From Saccopteryx bilineata (Eukaryota; Chordata; Mammalia; Chiroptera; Emballonuridae): a stretch of 64,000 nt of DNA. Positions 10,741 to 20,016 of the stretch are shown here, in pieces. How positions within the stretch are numbered: the first letter of the stretch is position 1; each line of letters starts with the position of its first letter. Made by a program: the position numbers and the translations under genes. Under the pieces are notes generated by a model, which ran no database searches, was not told the origin of the DNA, and was given only the letters and a program-made list of their open reading frames with translations. Location: the NCBI RefSeq assembly GCF_036850765.1, contig NC_089493.1, forward strand, positions 165,661,640 to 165,725,639, in the 5' to 3' direction.

Positions 10741-11984
10741 CTGAATTATTCCAGATAAAATTGAAGCCCTGTGTATCGCAGCTAGTGGCCCCTGTCCAGT
10801 ATGAGGTGAGGGGCCTATTTACCTTTTCATTCTGGCTGCTAGATTTCTTAGGAAAGTGGGTCCCAAGGCTGGGAGGCCTTGGGGCAGGTAATGGGGCCCT
10901 TGTGGAGTTAGTATTCTTCCCCTAGTCTCAAGATGGGGTTATCAATAAGCCATATCTGCATTTACCCAGAGCTAGGAAAGGGCCACTTGGTAACTGTGGG
11001 CTCTGTTGCCCACAGGGCAGGGAGATCAGGAGCCCACAGGCAGGGTGGGCTAGACCCAAAGAATTTTTTTCCTGCAATCCCTTCCCAACACCCACCCACC
11101 CCCTTGTCACACGTACAAGAGAGAAGAGCTGTCACAATTCACACCAGGCAGTCGGGCCGCCCATCTCAGCTTTGGCCACAGGGTGGCGCCGAACTGCCAT
11201 AGCAGCAAGTCAGCTTCCCTGCCTGGGGCAGTCGGGGCCTGACTGCGGAGTCTGTCTGCCTGCCCCACCTTCCCTCTGAGCAGTGATGTGCTTATAAATA
11301 TTTAACTAGCAGCTCTCTCTCTTCCCAAACAAAAACCCACAATTCTGTAGCACCTGATTTCCATGGTGTCAACAGCCCCACCACGGCTGATTTCAAGCTA
11401 CGAGGATGTCCTGGAGTTGGGCAGAGAAACATGGAGTGCACTGTTAACCTCAAAAACACAGATCATGGGCAGATTTAGTTATTAGGAAGGGATATGTTTT
11501 GAATATTAACTTTATTCTTTAATAACTTAATTGTAAAGTTACATCATTTAATTTTTAATAATAGTTGTTGCACAACTGGCTTGCAACAAAATTCCTAAAA
11601 ATTGAGTGACTGGCTATCCTGAGCCAGAGTCACCAGCTCCAGCACACCAAGGGGACGGTCCTGGAGGTGCTGGTTTATTACTAAATTTCCTTCTGGAATG
11701 TTTGGGACGAAGCAGGAAAGGAATCTTGAGGCAGACTGCCACCAGGGATCTGCTGTCCCACTCTAATTCAGTTGTACCCTGGTCTCCTTTCCCATTGGTC
11801 TGCATGTTCCATGGAGGCTGGGAACCTGAGGGGCTTACTGGAAGGATGAGAAAGGGAAAACGAAGAGGGGGAGGCTTCAATGCAGAAGGATGAGGGCCAG
11901 AGCCCCAGGGGGGGACAGGGCGGAGCTCAGGAAGGGCTCGCTTCTGCCTCTGTTCTCATTCTTTGGCTCAAGAAAAGCAGGCTT
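10741..11984. other. Intergenic spacer between CYSTM1 and PFDN1
   Basis: This is the gap between the two convergent poly-A sites. The first part (to about 11420) is GC-rich and single copy. The second part (11490-11610) is AT-rich. I see no gene, SINE or promoter in it. Confidence 0.6.
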
Positions 11985-12005
11985 AGCAATGTGGCACAGA
12001 TGCCT

Positions 12006-12011
12006 TTTATT
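12006..12011 (-). terminator. PFDN1: PFDN1 poly-A signal AATAAA
   Basis: TTTATT on the plus strand, about 335 nt past the stop codon in gene sense. It is the first canonical hexamer after the stop. Confidence 0.7.
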
Positions 12012-12298
12012 AATCTGACCAGCATGACTAGCAGGGGGTGTGGGCAGAGCTCCCCAATCTGTCCTGGCTCCCTTCTTCTGGGACTTCACGACTTCCCTCC
12101 AGGGGAGAGCAGTGTCTTAGGCAGGGTGGTAACAGAGCCAAGATAAAAAACACAGGACTTAAATTTGAAAGGGGCTCAGGGCGATGTAGAAAACACAGGT
12201 TACCAGACATCCCAATAAAACGTCCATCTGGGTAAAGCAGAGGCCACTTCCCCACATGGCCCTGTGTCCTTGCCAGGGATGGGAGGGGTCAGGAGGAA

Positions 12299-12326
12299 GC
12301 CTAGTCTGACAGGCCTGGCAGGGAAA
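12299..12326. repeat. 28-nt duplicated motif, copy 1
   Basis: The sequence starting GCCTAGTCTGACAGGCCTGG is 27/28 identical to 13413-13440. This copy is in the PFDN1 3' UTR, 19 nt after the stop codon in gene sense. Confidence 0.8.
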
Positions 12327-12345
12327 AGCTTCCCCCAGAGGCTTC

Positions 12346-12429
12346 CTACTGTGCCCTTCGTGCCATCAGCATTTCCCGGATGTTGTCCTCGGCTTCCTTC
12401 ACACTGCGCTCCAGATAGGATTTTTTCTG
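12346..12429 (-). CDS. PFDN1: PFDN1 last coding exon
   Basis: PFDN1 is a beta-type subunit of the heterohexameric cytosolic chaperone prefoldin, which hands unfolded actin and tubulin to the TRiC/CCT chaperonin. In minus sense, acceptor 'attacag' is followed by 27 codons beginning QKKSYLERSVKEAEDNIREM and ending MARRAQ, then TAG (12348-12346). This is the distal half of the C-terminal coiled-coil helix and matches mammalian PFDN1 exactly as I remember it. Phase 0 fits the end of the exon at 62145-62229 (...KELE). The exon is intact and under clear constraint in an otherwise repeat-filled region. Confidence 0.96.
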   Translation of the reverse strand, partial: QKKSYLERSVKEAEDNIREMLMARRAQ

Positions 12430-13412
12430 CTGTAATAGGAGAAACAAGGATTAGGTGAATGGGCCGGGTTGCCACATGTGACTTTATGCCCAATGGTCAC
12501 AGCCTCTCTGTGACCAGTGACCGACTTTCAGGAGCATATTGTCAACTGGGTGCCAGGTACACACACCTGCTCCCCTCACCCTACACACAGGGAGGAGTTC
12601 ACTTGATACAGAAAGCAGAGTGCTCTGCAAGACAGTGGCTCTTTCCCCAGAAGGAAGTGGACTCTAAAAACAGGTGTCTGGGTACATGAAGTTGTACCAA
12701 GCAGACAAAGGCCAGGAAATTCCAGGAAAAAACTCTGGCCCCGCAGCAAACTCTGCAACGTTTTCCACGGCCATGGCCAGGTCCTGTAGCCGCCACTGCC
12801 GATCGGACAGTGTGCCCTCTGCTCTGTCCAGCAAGATGACAGGCTTCATGAGTCCTAAAAAGCTGTATCACGTCTCACCAAGGCAGATGAGTCAGGATGA
12901 AATCTGCTTTTCTAATGAAACTGCTGCCTGCCAGGAATCCAAGACAGTGACACACTGAGGAAAACAGACCTCTGGAAGTTTACCTCCTTCCCATCTGAGT
13001 CCTCAATTAAACATCTCAACTTAGACAAAGAACTTGACTTTCAGAAGCCACATCTGGACCAGGACTATAGAAGATGAGTCAAAGGAAATATTGTCTGCAC
13101 ATTATTTGCCCTGCAGTCACCTCAGAAGTATGGTGGCTTCATCACTGGTTCCTGCCCTGAGAACATAGTTGTGGCTCCATTCCCGCTTAATGGACATGAC
13201 CTGAAGGCTCCCTTTTTGAGAACACTCATCCCATACAAGGATGCACGTGGCTGAGCCACACAGGAGCCAGGAGTGCAGAGCCCTGGCCCAGGCGCCCAAG
13301 TGCAGCCAGTGCCGTCTCAAACCCACCCTCACACGAGCATCTGTGGTTTCACGCTGACCACTCAAATGCCCAGAAGATCTGGGCTAAGGCTAGGGTAGAG
13401 GGCAGGGGAGCA

Positions 13413-13440
13413 GCCTGGTCTGACAGGCCTGGCAGGGAAA
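13413..13440. repeat. 28-nt duplicated motif, copy 2
   Basis: 27/28 identical to 12299-12326. It sits 43 nt beyond the donor of the candidate exon 13484-13569 in PFDN1 sense, just as copy 1 sits 19 nt beyond the real stop codon. Confidence 0.8.
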
Positions 13441-13483
13441 TGTCAATGAATGCCCGTATGGCTCAAGGCCTATACCAACATAC

Positions 13484-13569
13484 CTCTCTACGTATCCCTG
13501 CCTCTAACTTCTCCACTTGGCCCAGATACTCATTCAATGATAGAGACTTTTCCTCGTAGGTGCCAAATG
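13484..13569 (-). other. Candidate alternative PFDN1 exon
   Basis: In minus sense an acceptor 'gatgccacag' (ends 13570) and a strong donor 'GAGAG|gtatgt' (13483) enclose 86 nt. Spliced after PFDN1 exon 3 (phase 0), it would add 11 codons and then hit TGA, replacing the last 27 residues. A different frame stays open through the exon and upstream (…YEEKSLSLNEYLGQVEKLEA…) and looks like coiled coil. That could be an old pseudogene piece instead. Confidence 0.3.
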
Positions 13570-14875
13570 CTGTGGCATCCACAAATCTTCATCAGTTTTG
13601 TGTGAACCCCCAATTCCTGTTCGTCTTCAAACTTTCTGAAGACAAGAAACAGCCATATCTCTTTACTCATTCTCCCAAGTGTCCGACTTGTACACGAGTC
13701 CTTGCAAACAGGAGCACCATAAAGACTCATAGTGACCAGAATTTGTTGGTCACAAATGTATGTTATTGCTACAGAATTTCATTTAATCACATTGCTATAC
13801 CCGATATAATCCTATCATTGTGATATCAGAGTGAGAATTTCAGCATCCTTCAATAAACAACTCTTAGACTGTACTTGAGATTATAAGAGGGAAATGCTTA
13901 TAACATCCAACAATAGAGCACTGAAGAATGCACTTGTCCAGGTGTTGTGCAGAAAGGGGGCAGCAGCCGGACAGTGAGTGCCACATAGCGTCGGCCCCGT
14001 GGGGCCCTACGGAACAGGCCTGCACTCCTACAGCAGTCAGCTCCGGCCCAGGAGACTGCATCGGTCTCTGCCACCTTGCTACCCCCGCTGGCAAAACCAC
14101 ACACTTGGAATATCAGCAAAAACTTCTACTTATTGCCCAGGCTTCTGGACAAATTCAGTATCAACTCAGACCAAATTCATATCAACATCAAAGTAATTCT
14201 TATTTTCAAGTCTTCATTCTATAATGTCTATTCCTTCTGTCTTCCACGTCCAGTTACACGAGTTTTTCATGATTTTACCACTGCATATCATGATGTCTTC
14301 CAGTTTCAAAAAATAATGCAAAATGAACTTGTCTATTTTTAAATCTTCAGTTTAAAATTGCTAGACACAAAACTTTTTCATCTCAAGAGATGGGTGTATG
14401 GCCAGTGGCCAGGGCCACCACCATCACAGCAACCTGGCCCATGCAGGTTTGCATTGGATTCTGACAGACGGTAATGAAACAGAGCCACGAACTGGTGGGC
14501 CATTATCTTTAATCCTAGCTTGCACCCGGCGGGTAAGTAAAAACACTGGGCTCCAAAACCCACTCATTCAGTGCTCACAAACCTACTGACTTATCCGAGT
14601 TTCCTAGAATCAAAGGTTTCTAGCTCACTAGCCTCATTCTCCTTTGTTCCCCATCTCCTTCTCTCTACACAAACTCTGCACTAACTGGCTTCTCTTTCAA
14701 CATCTGCCATCTTGGCTGCCTCTCCTCTATTCCACGTGGCCTCTCTCTGCTCTCCTCTCTGCTCTCTCCTCTAATGCTAATCTCAGGAATCCAGAGAGCA
14801 AGCTCCTGGTCTGCCCCACTTTATAGTGCAGAAATCAAACCTTTAATCCAATATACAAAATAGGGAAGTCTCTAA

Positions 14876-15066
14876 CAGGGGTCTCCAAACTTTTTACACA
14901 GGGGGCCAGTTCACTGTCCCTCAGACCATTGGAGGGCTGCCAAATACAGTGGTCCTCTCACTGACCACCAATGAAAGAGGTGCCCCTTCCAGAAGTGCAG
15001 TGGGGGTGGATAAATGGCCTCAGGAGGCCGCATTGCGGCCCGCGGGCCGTAGTTTGGGGACGCCTG
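14876..15066. mobile_element. Non-autonomous hAT element in the LTR
   Basis: Inverted termini CAGGGGTCTCCAAAC and GTTTGGGGACGCCTG. CTCTAA flanks both sides (14870-14875, 15067-15072). The sister LTR keeps the empty site with a single CTCTAA at 17250-17255, which proves the insertion. Confidence 0.9.
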
Positions 15067-15162
15067 CTCTAATACAAAGTCACTTATCTGAGGCATGATG
15101 GAATTGCACCACCCCACATCAAAAAGGGTGGGAAAGGCTTAGTCCTAAAACCAAGCCCCAGG

Positions 15163-15578
15163 CCCTGGCCGGTTGGCTCAGTGGTAGAGCGTCGGCCTGG
15201 CGTGCAGAAGTCCCGGGTTCGATTCCCGGCCAGGGCACACAGGAGAGGCGCCCATCTGCTTCTCCACCCCTCCCCCTCTCCTGCCTCTCTGTCTCTCTCT
15301 TCCCCTCCTGCAGCCGAGGCTCCATTGGAGCAAAGATGGCCCGGGCGCTGGGGATGGCTCCTTGGCCTCTGCCCCAGGCGCTAGAGTGGCTCTGGTTGCG
15401 GCAGAGCGCACCCTGGAGGGGCAGAGCATCGCCCCCTGGTGGGCAGAGTGTCGCCCCCTGGTATCCACCTGGCATGCCGGGTGGATCCTGGTCGGGTGCA
15501 TGCGGGAGTCTATCTGTCTCCCTGTTTCTAGCTTCGGAAAAATACAAAAAAAAATAAACAACAACAACAAAAAAAAAC
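15163..15578 (+). mobile_element. Family 1 SINE (about 400 bp, subfamily 1b)
   Basis: tRNA-like head with A box 'tggctcagtggtagagcg' and B box 'ggttcgattcc'. A CT-rich linker and a GC-rich body ('gcaaagatggcccgggcgc', 'cgccccctggtgggc') follow, then 'agcttcggaaaaatac' and an A-rich tail. The target duplication CCAAGCCCCAGG (15151-15162, 15579-15590) lies within the LTR. I take this to be the Rhin-1-type bat SINE. Confidence 0.92.
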
Positions 15579-15721
15579 CCAAGCCCCAGGCTACAAGGAT
15601 CCTGCCTGCCCACAGCCCACCCCCAACACACATTAATATCATCTGGGCGACAGGCTTCCATGTGGGCAGCGCCATCTTTAACAAAGTGAGCATAATATAT
15701 TATATTTTATCTGCCCAACAA

Positions 15722-15730
15722 TCCACCCCT
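15722..15730 (-). other. Possible polypurine tract
   Basis: AGGGGTGGA in minus sense, 1 nt before the 3' LTR start TGTTGGG. Short and interrupted by T, so weak on its own. Its position is correct for plus-strand priming. Confidence 0.45.
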
Positions 15731-15898
15731 ATGCTCACTTTACTACCCACAATCTACATCACCGCATCCCTGTGCAAGGAAATTAGGCATATTACACAAA
15801 TTACAACATGACAAATCATACAATTTCAACAATCAAAAAGGTACACTTCACCAGTCTGAGCACTTTGCCAAAAGCGCAAAATGTCCTCAGCCTTCTTT

Positions 15899-16240
15899 CT
15901 AGCCATGGGAAAAGCTTCCCGGGGCAGAGGAAGGGCCTCTAGCAAAGCCGCCATCATGGTATTTCACAAGGTCCAAAATCCGTAAGTCCATCCAACAAAG
16001 GAGCCAGTGCTCACCCCGGTTGTAGTCCAGGAAATCAGTCCACGCACATGGGGCCTCAGCCACCCTTCTCATCCCTGCCGTCCTGGCAGGTCTTACACTG
16101 TCACAAAGAGGAGCACATGGCAATGCAGTCAGCATTTCCATCTCTGCTCCGGACAGCATGATGGCAGCCACCCCTATGTCCCAAAATTGCAGACCTACCA
16201 GGGGCGTAGTAGGTACTCCTTGCTGCTGGGCTCTCACCTT
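15899..16240 (-). pseudogene. Second part of the element's frame, after an in-frame TAG
   Basis: Same reading frame as the upstream ORF (16241-16753), continuing for 113 codons from 16240 to a stop at 15901-15899 (includes WDIGVAAIML and WTDFLDYNRGEHWLLCW). No ATG follows the TAG closely. The frame would be made only by readthrough, or it is a damaged extension of one original gene. The TAG is followed at once by AAG|GTGAGA, a consensus splice donor, so an alternative is that the first ORF ends next to a splice site. I do not recognise any domain. Confidence 0.45.
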
Positions 16241-16753
16241 CTAGAGACTGAGGATTTCAACTCCAGCCCAATTCTCCTCATCCTCCAAAGAGGAACTGAA
16301 AACACCAGCTCCCGCTGCTGGGCATGAGCCCCGGGCTGCCACCGCCTTCTGCTCTGCAGACCTTGCAGCTCCGGGCCCGGCCTCAGCCTCAGCCTCAGCC
16401 CCGGTCTCCTGTTGCTGCTGGCTCTCCACAACATCCAGGGCAAGCTGCAACTCACGAACCTGTGCTTCCTTCTCCAGCGTCTGCTCCATTTTCAAACGAA
16501 TCTTGTGTACCTGGTTGGCCTCCTCCGGTGCTTGCTTCAGCTCCAGGGTCAGCATCTGTTTCTCCCATGTTTGCTCCAGCTCCTTCCACTGCTCGGTTTG
16601 CAGGTCCTGGACAACCTCTTCCACAGAGCTCTTGGTTTCCTCACACATGGTTGTAAAAGTCAGCCAGCCTATGGCCCCCAAAAGGACAGCCATGGGGAAC
16701 CATAACAGCAGCCAGTCCTCTACTCCACTGCTCAAAGGTGGTGGTGGCTCCAT
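16241..16753 (-). CDS. Membrane/coiled-coil ORF inside the compact LTR element
   Basis: 170 codons from ATG at 16753-16751 to TAG at 16243-16241. The ATG is only 36 nt past the LTR end, right after the primer site, where gag would normally lie further on. Residues 14-36 are a hydrophobic segment rich in Leu and Trp (WLLLWFPMAVLLGAIGW core), consistent with one membrane span after a short proline-rich N-terminus. Residues about 38-120 are strongly heptad-like and Glu/Gln/Lys/Leu-rich (coiled coil). Residues 120-150 are Ala/Glu/Gly-rich. The frame is open still further upstream through the LTR to 16957. I recognise no retroviral domain. It may be a captured host sequence or a fast-evolving accessory protein. 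Length and frame make chance unlikely, but expression is unknown. Confidence 0.55.
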   Translation of the reverse strand: MEPPPPLSSGVEDWLLLWFPMAVLLGAIGWLTFTTMCEETKSSVEEVVQDLQTEQWKELEQTWEKQMLTLELKQAPEEANQVHKIRLKMEQTLEKEAQVRELQLALDVVESQQQQETGAEAEAEAGPGAARSAEQKAVAARGSCPAAGAGVFSSSLEDEENWAGVEILSL

Positions 16754-16762
16754 ACCAATCTC

Positions 16763-16786
16763 CGAATCCTGCCACAGACTACGCCA
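16763..16786 (-). other. tRNA-Ser-like primer-binding site
   Basis: Two nucleotides after the 5' LTR end the minus strand reads TGGCGTAGTC, then TGT, then GGCAGGATTCG. Without the three extra bases this is the complement of the 3' end (plus CCA) of mammalian serine tRNA of the AGA/TGA type, as I remember that tRNA. Confidence 0.65.
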
Positions 16787-16788
16787 AA

Positions 16789-17477
16789 TGTAAAGCCAGT
16801 AGCCCCGGCCACCATCACAGCTGCCTGGCCCATGCAGGTTTGCATTAGATTCAAACAGATGGTAATGAAACAATGGAGCCAAGAACTGATGGGCTTTAAT
16901 TCTAGCTTGCATCCGGCAGGCAAGTAAAACACACACTGGGCTCCAAAACCCACTCATTCAGTGCTCACAAAGCTACTGACTTATCCAAGTTTCCTAGAAT
17001 CAAAGGTCTCTAGCTCACTAGCCTCATTCTCCTTTGTTCCCCATCTCCTCTCTACACAAACTCTGCACTAACTGGCTTCTCTTTCAACATCCGCCATCTT
17101 GGCTGCCTCTCCTCTCCTCCACATGGCCTTACTCTGCTCTCTGCTCTAATGCTAATCTCAGGAACCAAGAGAGAGAGCAAGCTCCTGGTCTGCCCCACTT
17201 AATAGTGCAGAAATCAAAACCTTTAATCCAATATACAAAATAGGGAAATCTCTAATAAAAATTCACTTATCTGAGGCAGGATGGAATTGTACCACCCCAC
17301 ATCAAAAAGGGTGGGAAAGGCTTAATCCTAAAACCAAATCCCAGGCTACATGGATCCTGCCTGCCCACAGCCCACAGCCCACCCCCAACACACATTAATA
17401 TCACCTGGGCGATGGGCTTCCATGTGGGCAGGGCTGTCTTTAACAAAGTGAGCATAATATATTTTATCTGCCCAACA
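16789..17477 (-). mobile_element. 5' LTR of compact element
   Basis: 689 bp. In minus sense it starts TGTTGGGCAGATAAAATA at 17477 and ends GGCTTTACA at 16789. No nested insertions, so it shows the pre-insertion state of both elements found in the 3' LTR. Confidence 0.88.
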
Positions 17478-17599
17478 ATGAAGCATCCCTCGCACGGAGG
17501 GATCTGTTTTCTAACTGTATTTCAATATGCCCTGTCTCATTTGCAAACACATCTAAGCCCCAAAGACTCTCATAATTGAACGTAGACCAAAGCATCTGT

Positions 17600-18030
17600 C
17601 ATAGGTTGAATTTTTTCTCATAAAACAGTATGTTGAAGTCCTAACCCCTGGTAACAGTGAATGTGACCTATTTGGAAATAGGGTCTTTGAAGATGAAATC
17701 AAATTAAGATAAGGTCATACTGGATCAGGCAGGTCCCTAAATCCAATGATTAGTGTCTTTAGAAGAAGGCCACATGAAGACAAAGAGACACACAGGGAGA
17801 ATGCCATGCATCGATGGTGGTCGAGATGGAGGGCTGCATCTATAAGCCAAAGAAGGCCAAGGGTGGTCAGCAACCACCAGGAGCTCAGAAGACGACCCTT
17901 CACTTTGCAACTGTGCAACACCTTGATTCCAGACTTCTAGACTCCAAAACTGTGAGACCAAATTTCTGTTGCCTTAAACCACCCACTTTGTGGTAAATAG
18001 TTATGCAGCCCTCAGAAAGCAGCATAGCTC
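17600..18030 (+). mobile_element. MLT1-like MaLR LTR
   Basis: Recognisable MaLR/MLT1 segments: 'atgttgaagtcctaacccctgg', 'atttggaaatagggtctttg', 'aattaagataaggtcat', 'cttgattccagacttctagactccaaaactgtgag' and 'ttaaaccacccactttgtgg'. Old and without internal sequence. Confidence 0.75.
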
Positions 18031-18299
18031 CTGAAATGAGGGATGCCCCCAGAGACAGTCTACCCCAAGCTCTTGTGAACCCACAGCCTCTGACCACACT
18101 GAACTATACAGGCATGGGTAACATGGGTAAGGACCCCCAAAAGTATTACGTGCCCATTCTTCTCCCTACCAAAACTGGTACAACCCACCCAAATACAAAC
18201 CAGACTGTCAGAGAGAATGGGGATTAAGGAACCACAGATTAAGTCAAATGTTTTCCTCCTTGGATCTCCACAGCTTCTTCCTAAAACTACTTCCCCATT

Positions 18300-18880
18300 T
18301 CTGTAAATGACAACTCCATTCCTGCAATTGCTCAAGACAAAAACTTTGGTGTCATCTTTGACTCTTCTGTTGGCCCTATCTCAAAATGTATCCAGAATGT
18401 GACCTTAACGAACAGCCTCGTAAGTGGTCTCCTTTCTTCTGCCCTTGACCCACTTCAGTTTCTTCTCCATAGTGGCCACAGTCATCTTTTAACACTTAAA
18501 ACCCTCCTGTGTGTTTTACTCAAAAGTAAAAGGCAAAGTTTTTTCCAAAAGCCATGTTGTCTTGTTCTCACTCTCTGACCTCCACACCACAACTCCCTCT
18601 CACTCATTCACAGCTCCAGCCACCGTAGCCTCCGACTGTCCCTCCAGCCCACCTGTCGGCCCCAGCCGGGCCTTTGCCCTTCAGCTCTCTGCACAGGACC
18701 TCTTTTTCTCAAAGAGCTGGTTACTTGCTCCCTCGCTTCCTTCAGGCCTTTCTCAACGTCACCTTATGGGAAAGGCCTTTCTCTTGATTACTTGCAGCTC
18801 CATACTCTCTTTTCTCACCCTGCCTTTCCTCCAGAGCACCTCTCACCACCGGAAGCAGAAGCTGTCTGCCTATCCTCCCT
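18300..18880 (+). mobile_element. L2 LINE fragment
   Basis: Follows the L2 ORF2 / 3' region ('aactttggtgtcatctttgactc', 'ctcgtaagtggtctcctttcttctgcccttgacccacttcag'). All frames are broken. Confidence 0.75.
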
Positions 18881-19095
18881 TCTGAGAAAAGGTCCACGTG
18901 GGCAGGTACCCCTTCTTAGTTCTCCCTGCCGACCTGACTGAGGAACACCCACCAAAGAAAGCAAAGGCGGAAACGAGCCATCCTCCTCCAAGGGGCTCTG
19001 CAGTTTTCAGCACCTCTAACCTCTGCCCCTGATTATACATAGGACTAAAACCCAAACCTCACTGATCCCACTGGGGACACCAAAACCTCACTCCC

Positions 19096-19285
19096 GCCTG
19101 GCCTGTGGTGGCGCAGTGGACAGAGACTAGACCTGGAACGCTGAGGTCGCTGGTTCAAAACCCTGGGTTTGCCTGGTCAAGGCAGGTACAACAAGGAATC
19201 AATGAACCTAAAGTGAAGTAACTACAAGTTGATACTTCTCGTTCCTCCCCTGCCCTCCTCTCTGCAAATAAAATCTTTAAAAATA
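19096..19285 (+). mobile_element. Family 3 SINE (short)
   Basis: Head 'ggcctgtggtggcgcagtgga', B box 'ggttcaaaaccc', 'gcctggtcaaggca', CT-rich segment and tail 'aaataaaatctttaaaaat'. Confidence 0.85.
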
Positions 19286-20016
19286 GGAACTTTACTCCCC
19301 CAAGCAGAACAGGCCCTCACGCCTCACTTATCAGGCCACCTTGTCAAACTAAAACAAACCACCCCAGTTCCCCACGTGCTGAAGTGGGAAGTCCTAGAGA
19401 AACCGCTCAGGAACAGGCTGCTGTGAGCGACAAGGGAGCTGTGCTGTATAAACTCCAGGAGGCATTTTACACCCAAGCCTCCACCAGGCTCCTGGGGAGG
19501 CATCTGCTGGCCTCGCTGCAGCATTTTTCTGTCTTGCTGAGCAATCTCCCTCAGAACCCTTTCCCTAGGAAACTGTCTAGTGGCATCAAACCACAGAGCT
19601 CTGGGTGCAGCGACATTCTTGTGGGGCCTTGTTCTCATGTGAAATTCTGAGACTTCCTGTGGGCTCAGCGGGGCCGGGGAAATAAAATGGTTGGACTTAT
19701 TGCTCATCAGCTTGAGGTTCTTTCCAGGAGTCAGACTGAGGGGCTGGTGCTTCATTCTTATCTTCTCATGGAGGGAAGAGGCTCAAACCCCAGAACTTCT
19801 CTGACGTGACACAATCTCTCAAATAGACTCCTGAGGTCATTCATCTTGTGACGCATTCTACAGATTTTTTTTCTTAGGAAGTCTGTCCTCTCTTTCTCTG
19901 CATGAATACTTCTCCAGTGGGTCATTCCTTGGGGTACAAAAGAGTTTTCCTCTCTCACGCTCTACTGGTATTGATTTGGACAATACCAGTGGTCCCTACT
20001 CCACCATTTTTGTTTT

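Larger units (their letters stand above)
11985..12345 (-). other. PFDN1: PFDN1 3' UTR
   Basis: Sequence downstream (minus sense) of the PFDN1 stop at 12346-12348. The nearest AATAAA on the minus strand is at 12006-12011 (TTTATT on plus), giving a 3' UTR of about 0.36 kb. It contains a 28-nt motif (12299-12326) that recurs at 13413-13440. Confidence 0.75.
14395..15720 (-). mobile_element. 3' LTR of compact element
   Basis: Matches 16789-17477 along its whole length once the hAT (14876-15066) and SINE (15163-15578) are removed, leaving about 0.7 kb. A TATAAA box on the minus strand is at 14825-14820. In the other LTR the equivalent box is changed to a TATTAA-like form. Confidence 0.88.
14395..17477 (-). 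mobile_element. Compact LTR retroelement with a non-gag/pol ORF
   Basis: Two related LTRs (14395-15720 and 16789-17477) in the same orientation flank only 1068 bp. In minus sense the LTRs begin TGTTGGGCAG and end ..CA. A tRNA-Ser-like primer site follows the 5' LTR, and a short purine run precedes the 3' LTR. No gag, protease, reverse transcriptase or envelope is recognisable, so the element would depend on enzymes from elsewhere. Outer flanks (ATGGG left, ATGAA right) give at best a decayed 5-bp duplication. A SINE and a hAT element have since inserted in the 3' LTR. Confidence 0.85.

Noticed and set aside
11170..11190. Second CTCF-like site (CCACAGGGTGGCGCC) between the genes
   Set aside because: It needs at least two mismatches in the core once the spacing is kept; too weak to list.
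13117..13365. 82-codon minus-strand frame with a WD-like phrase (CILVWDECS)
   Set aside because: One short phrase is not enough to call a WD-repeat pseudogene, and no neighbouring repeats are seen.
15119..15811. Open frames of 100-180 codons on both strands inside family 1 SINEs (also at 24232-24825, 26691-27195, 35725-36208, 37057-37566, 48987-49430, 51258-51778, 57633-58166, 58183-58581, 63383-63781)
   Set aside because: The same peptides recur in every SINE copy with random frame breaks. They reflect GC-rich, stop-poor SINE sequence, not genes.
15721..16788. Search for gag, protease, reverse transcriptase or envelope motifs inside the LTR element
   Set aside because: None found in any frame. 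Zinc knuckle, DTG/DSG with context and YxDD motifs are all absent.
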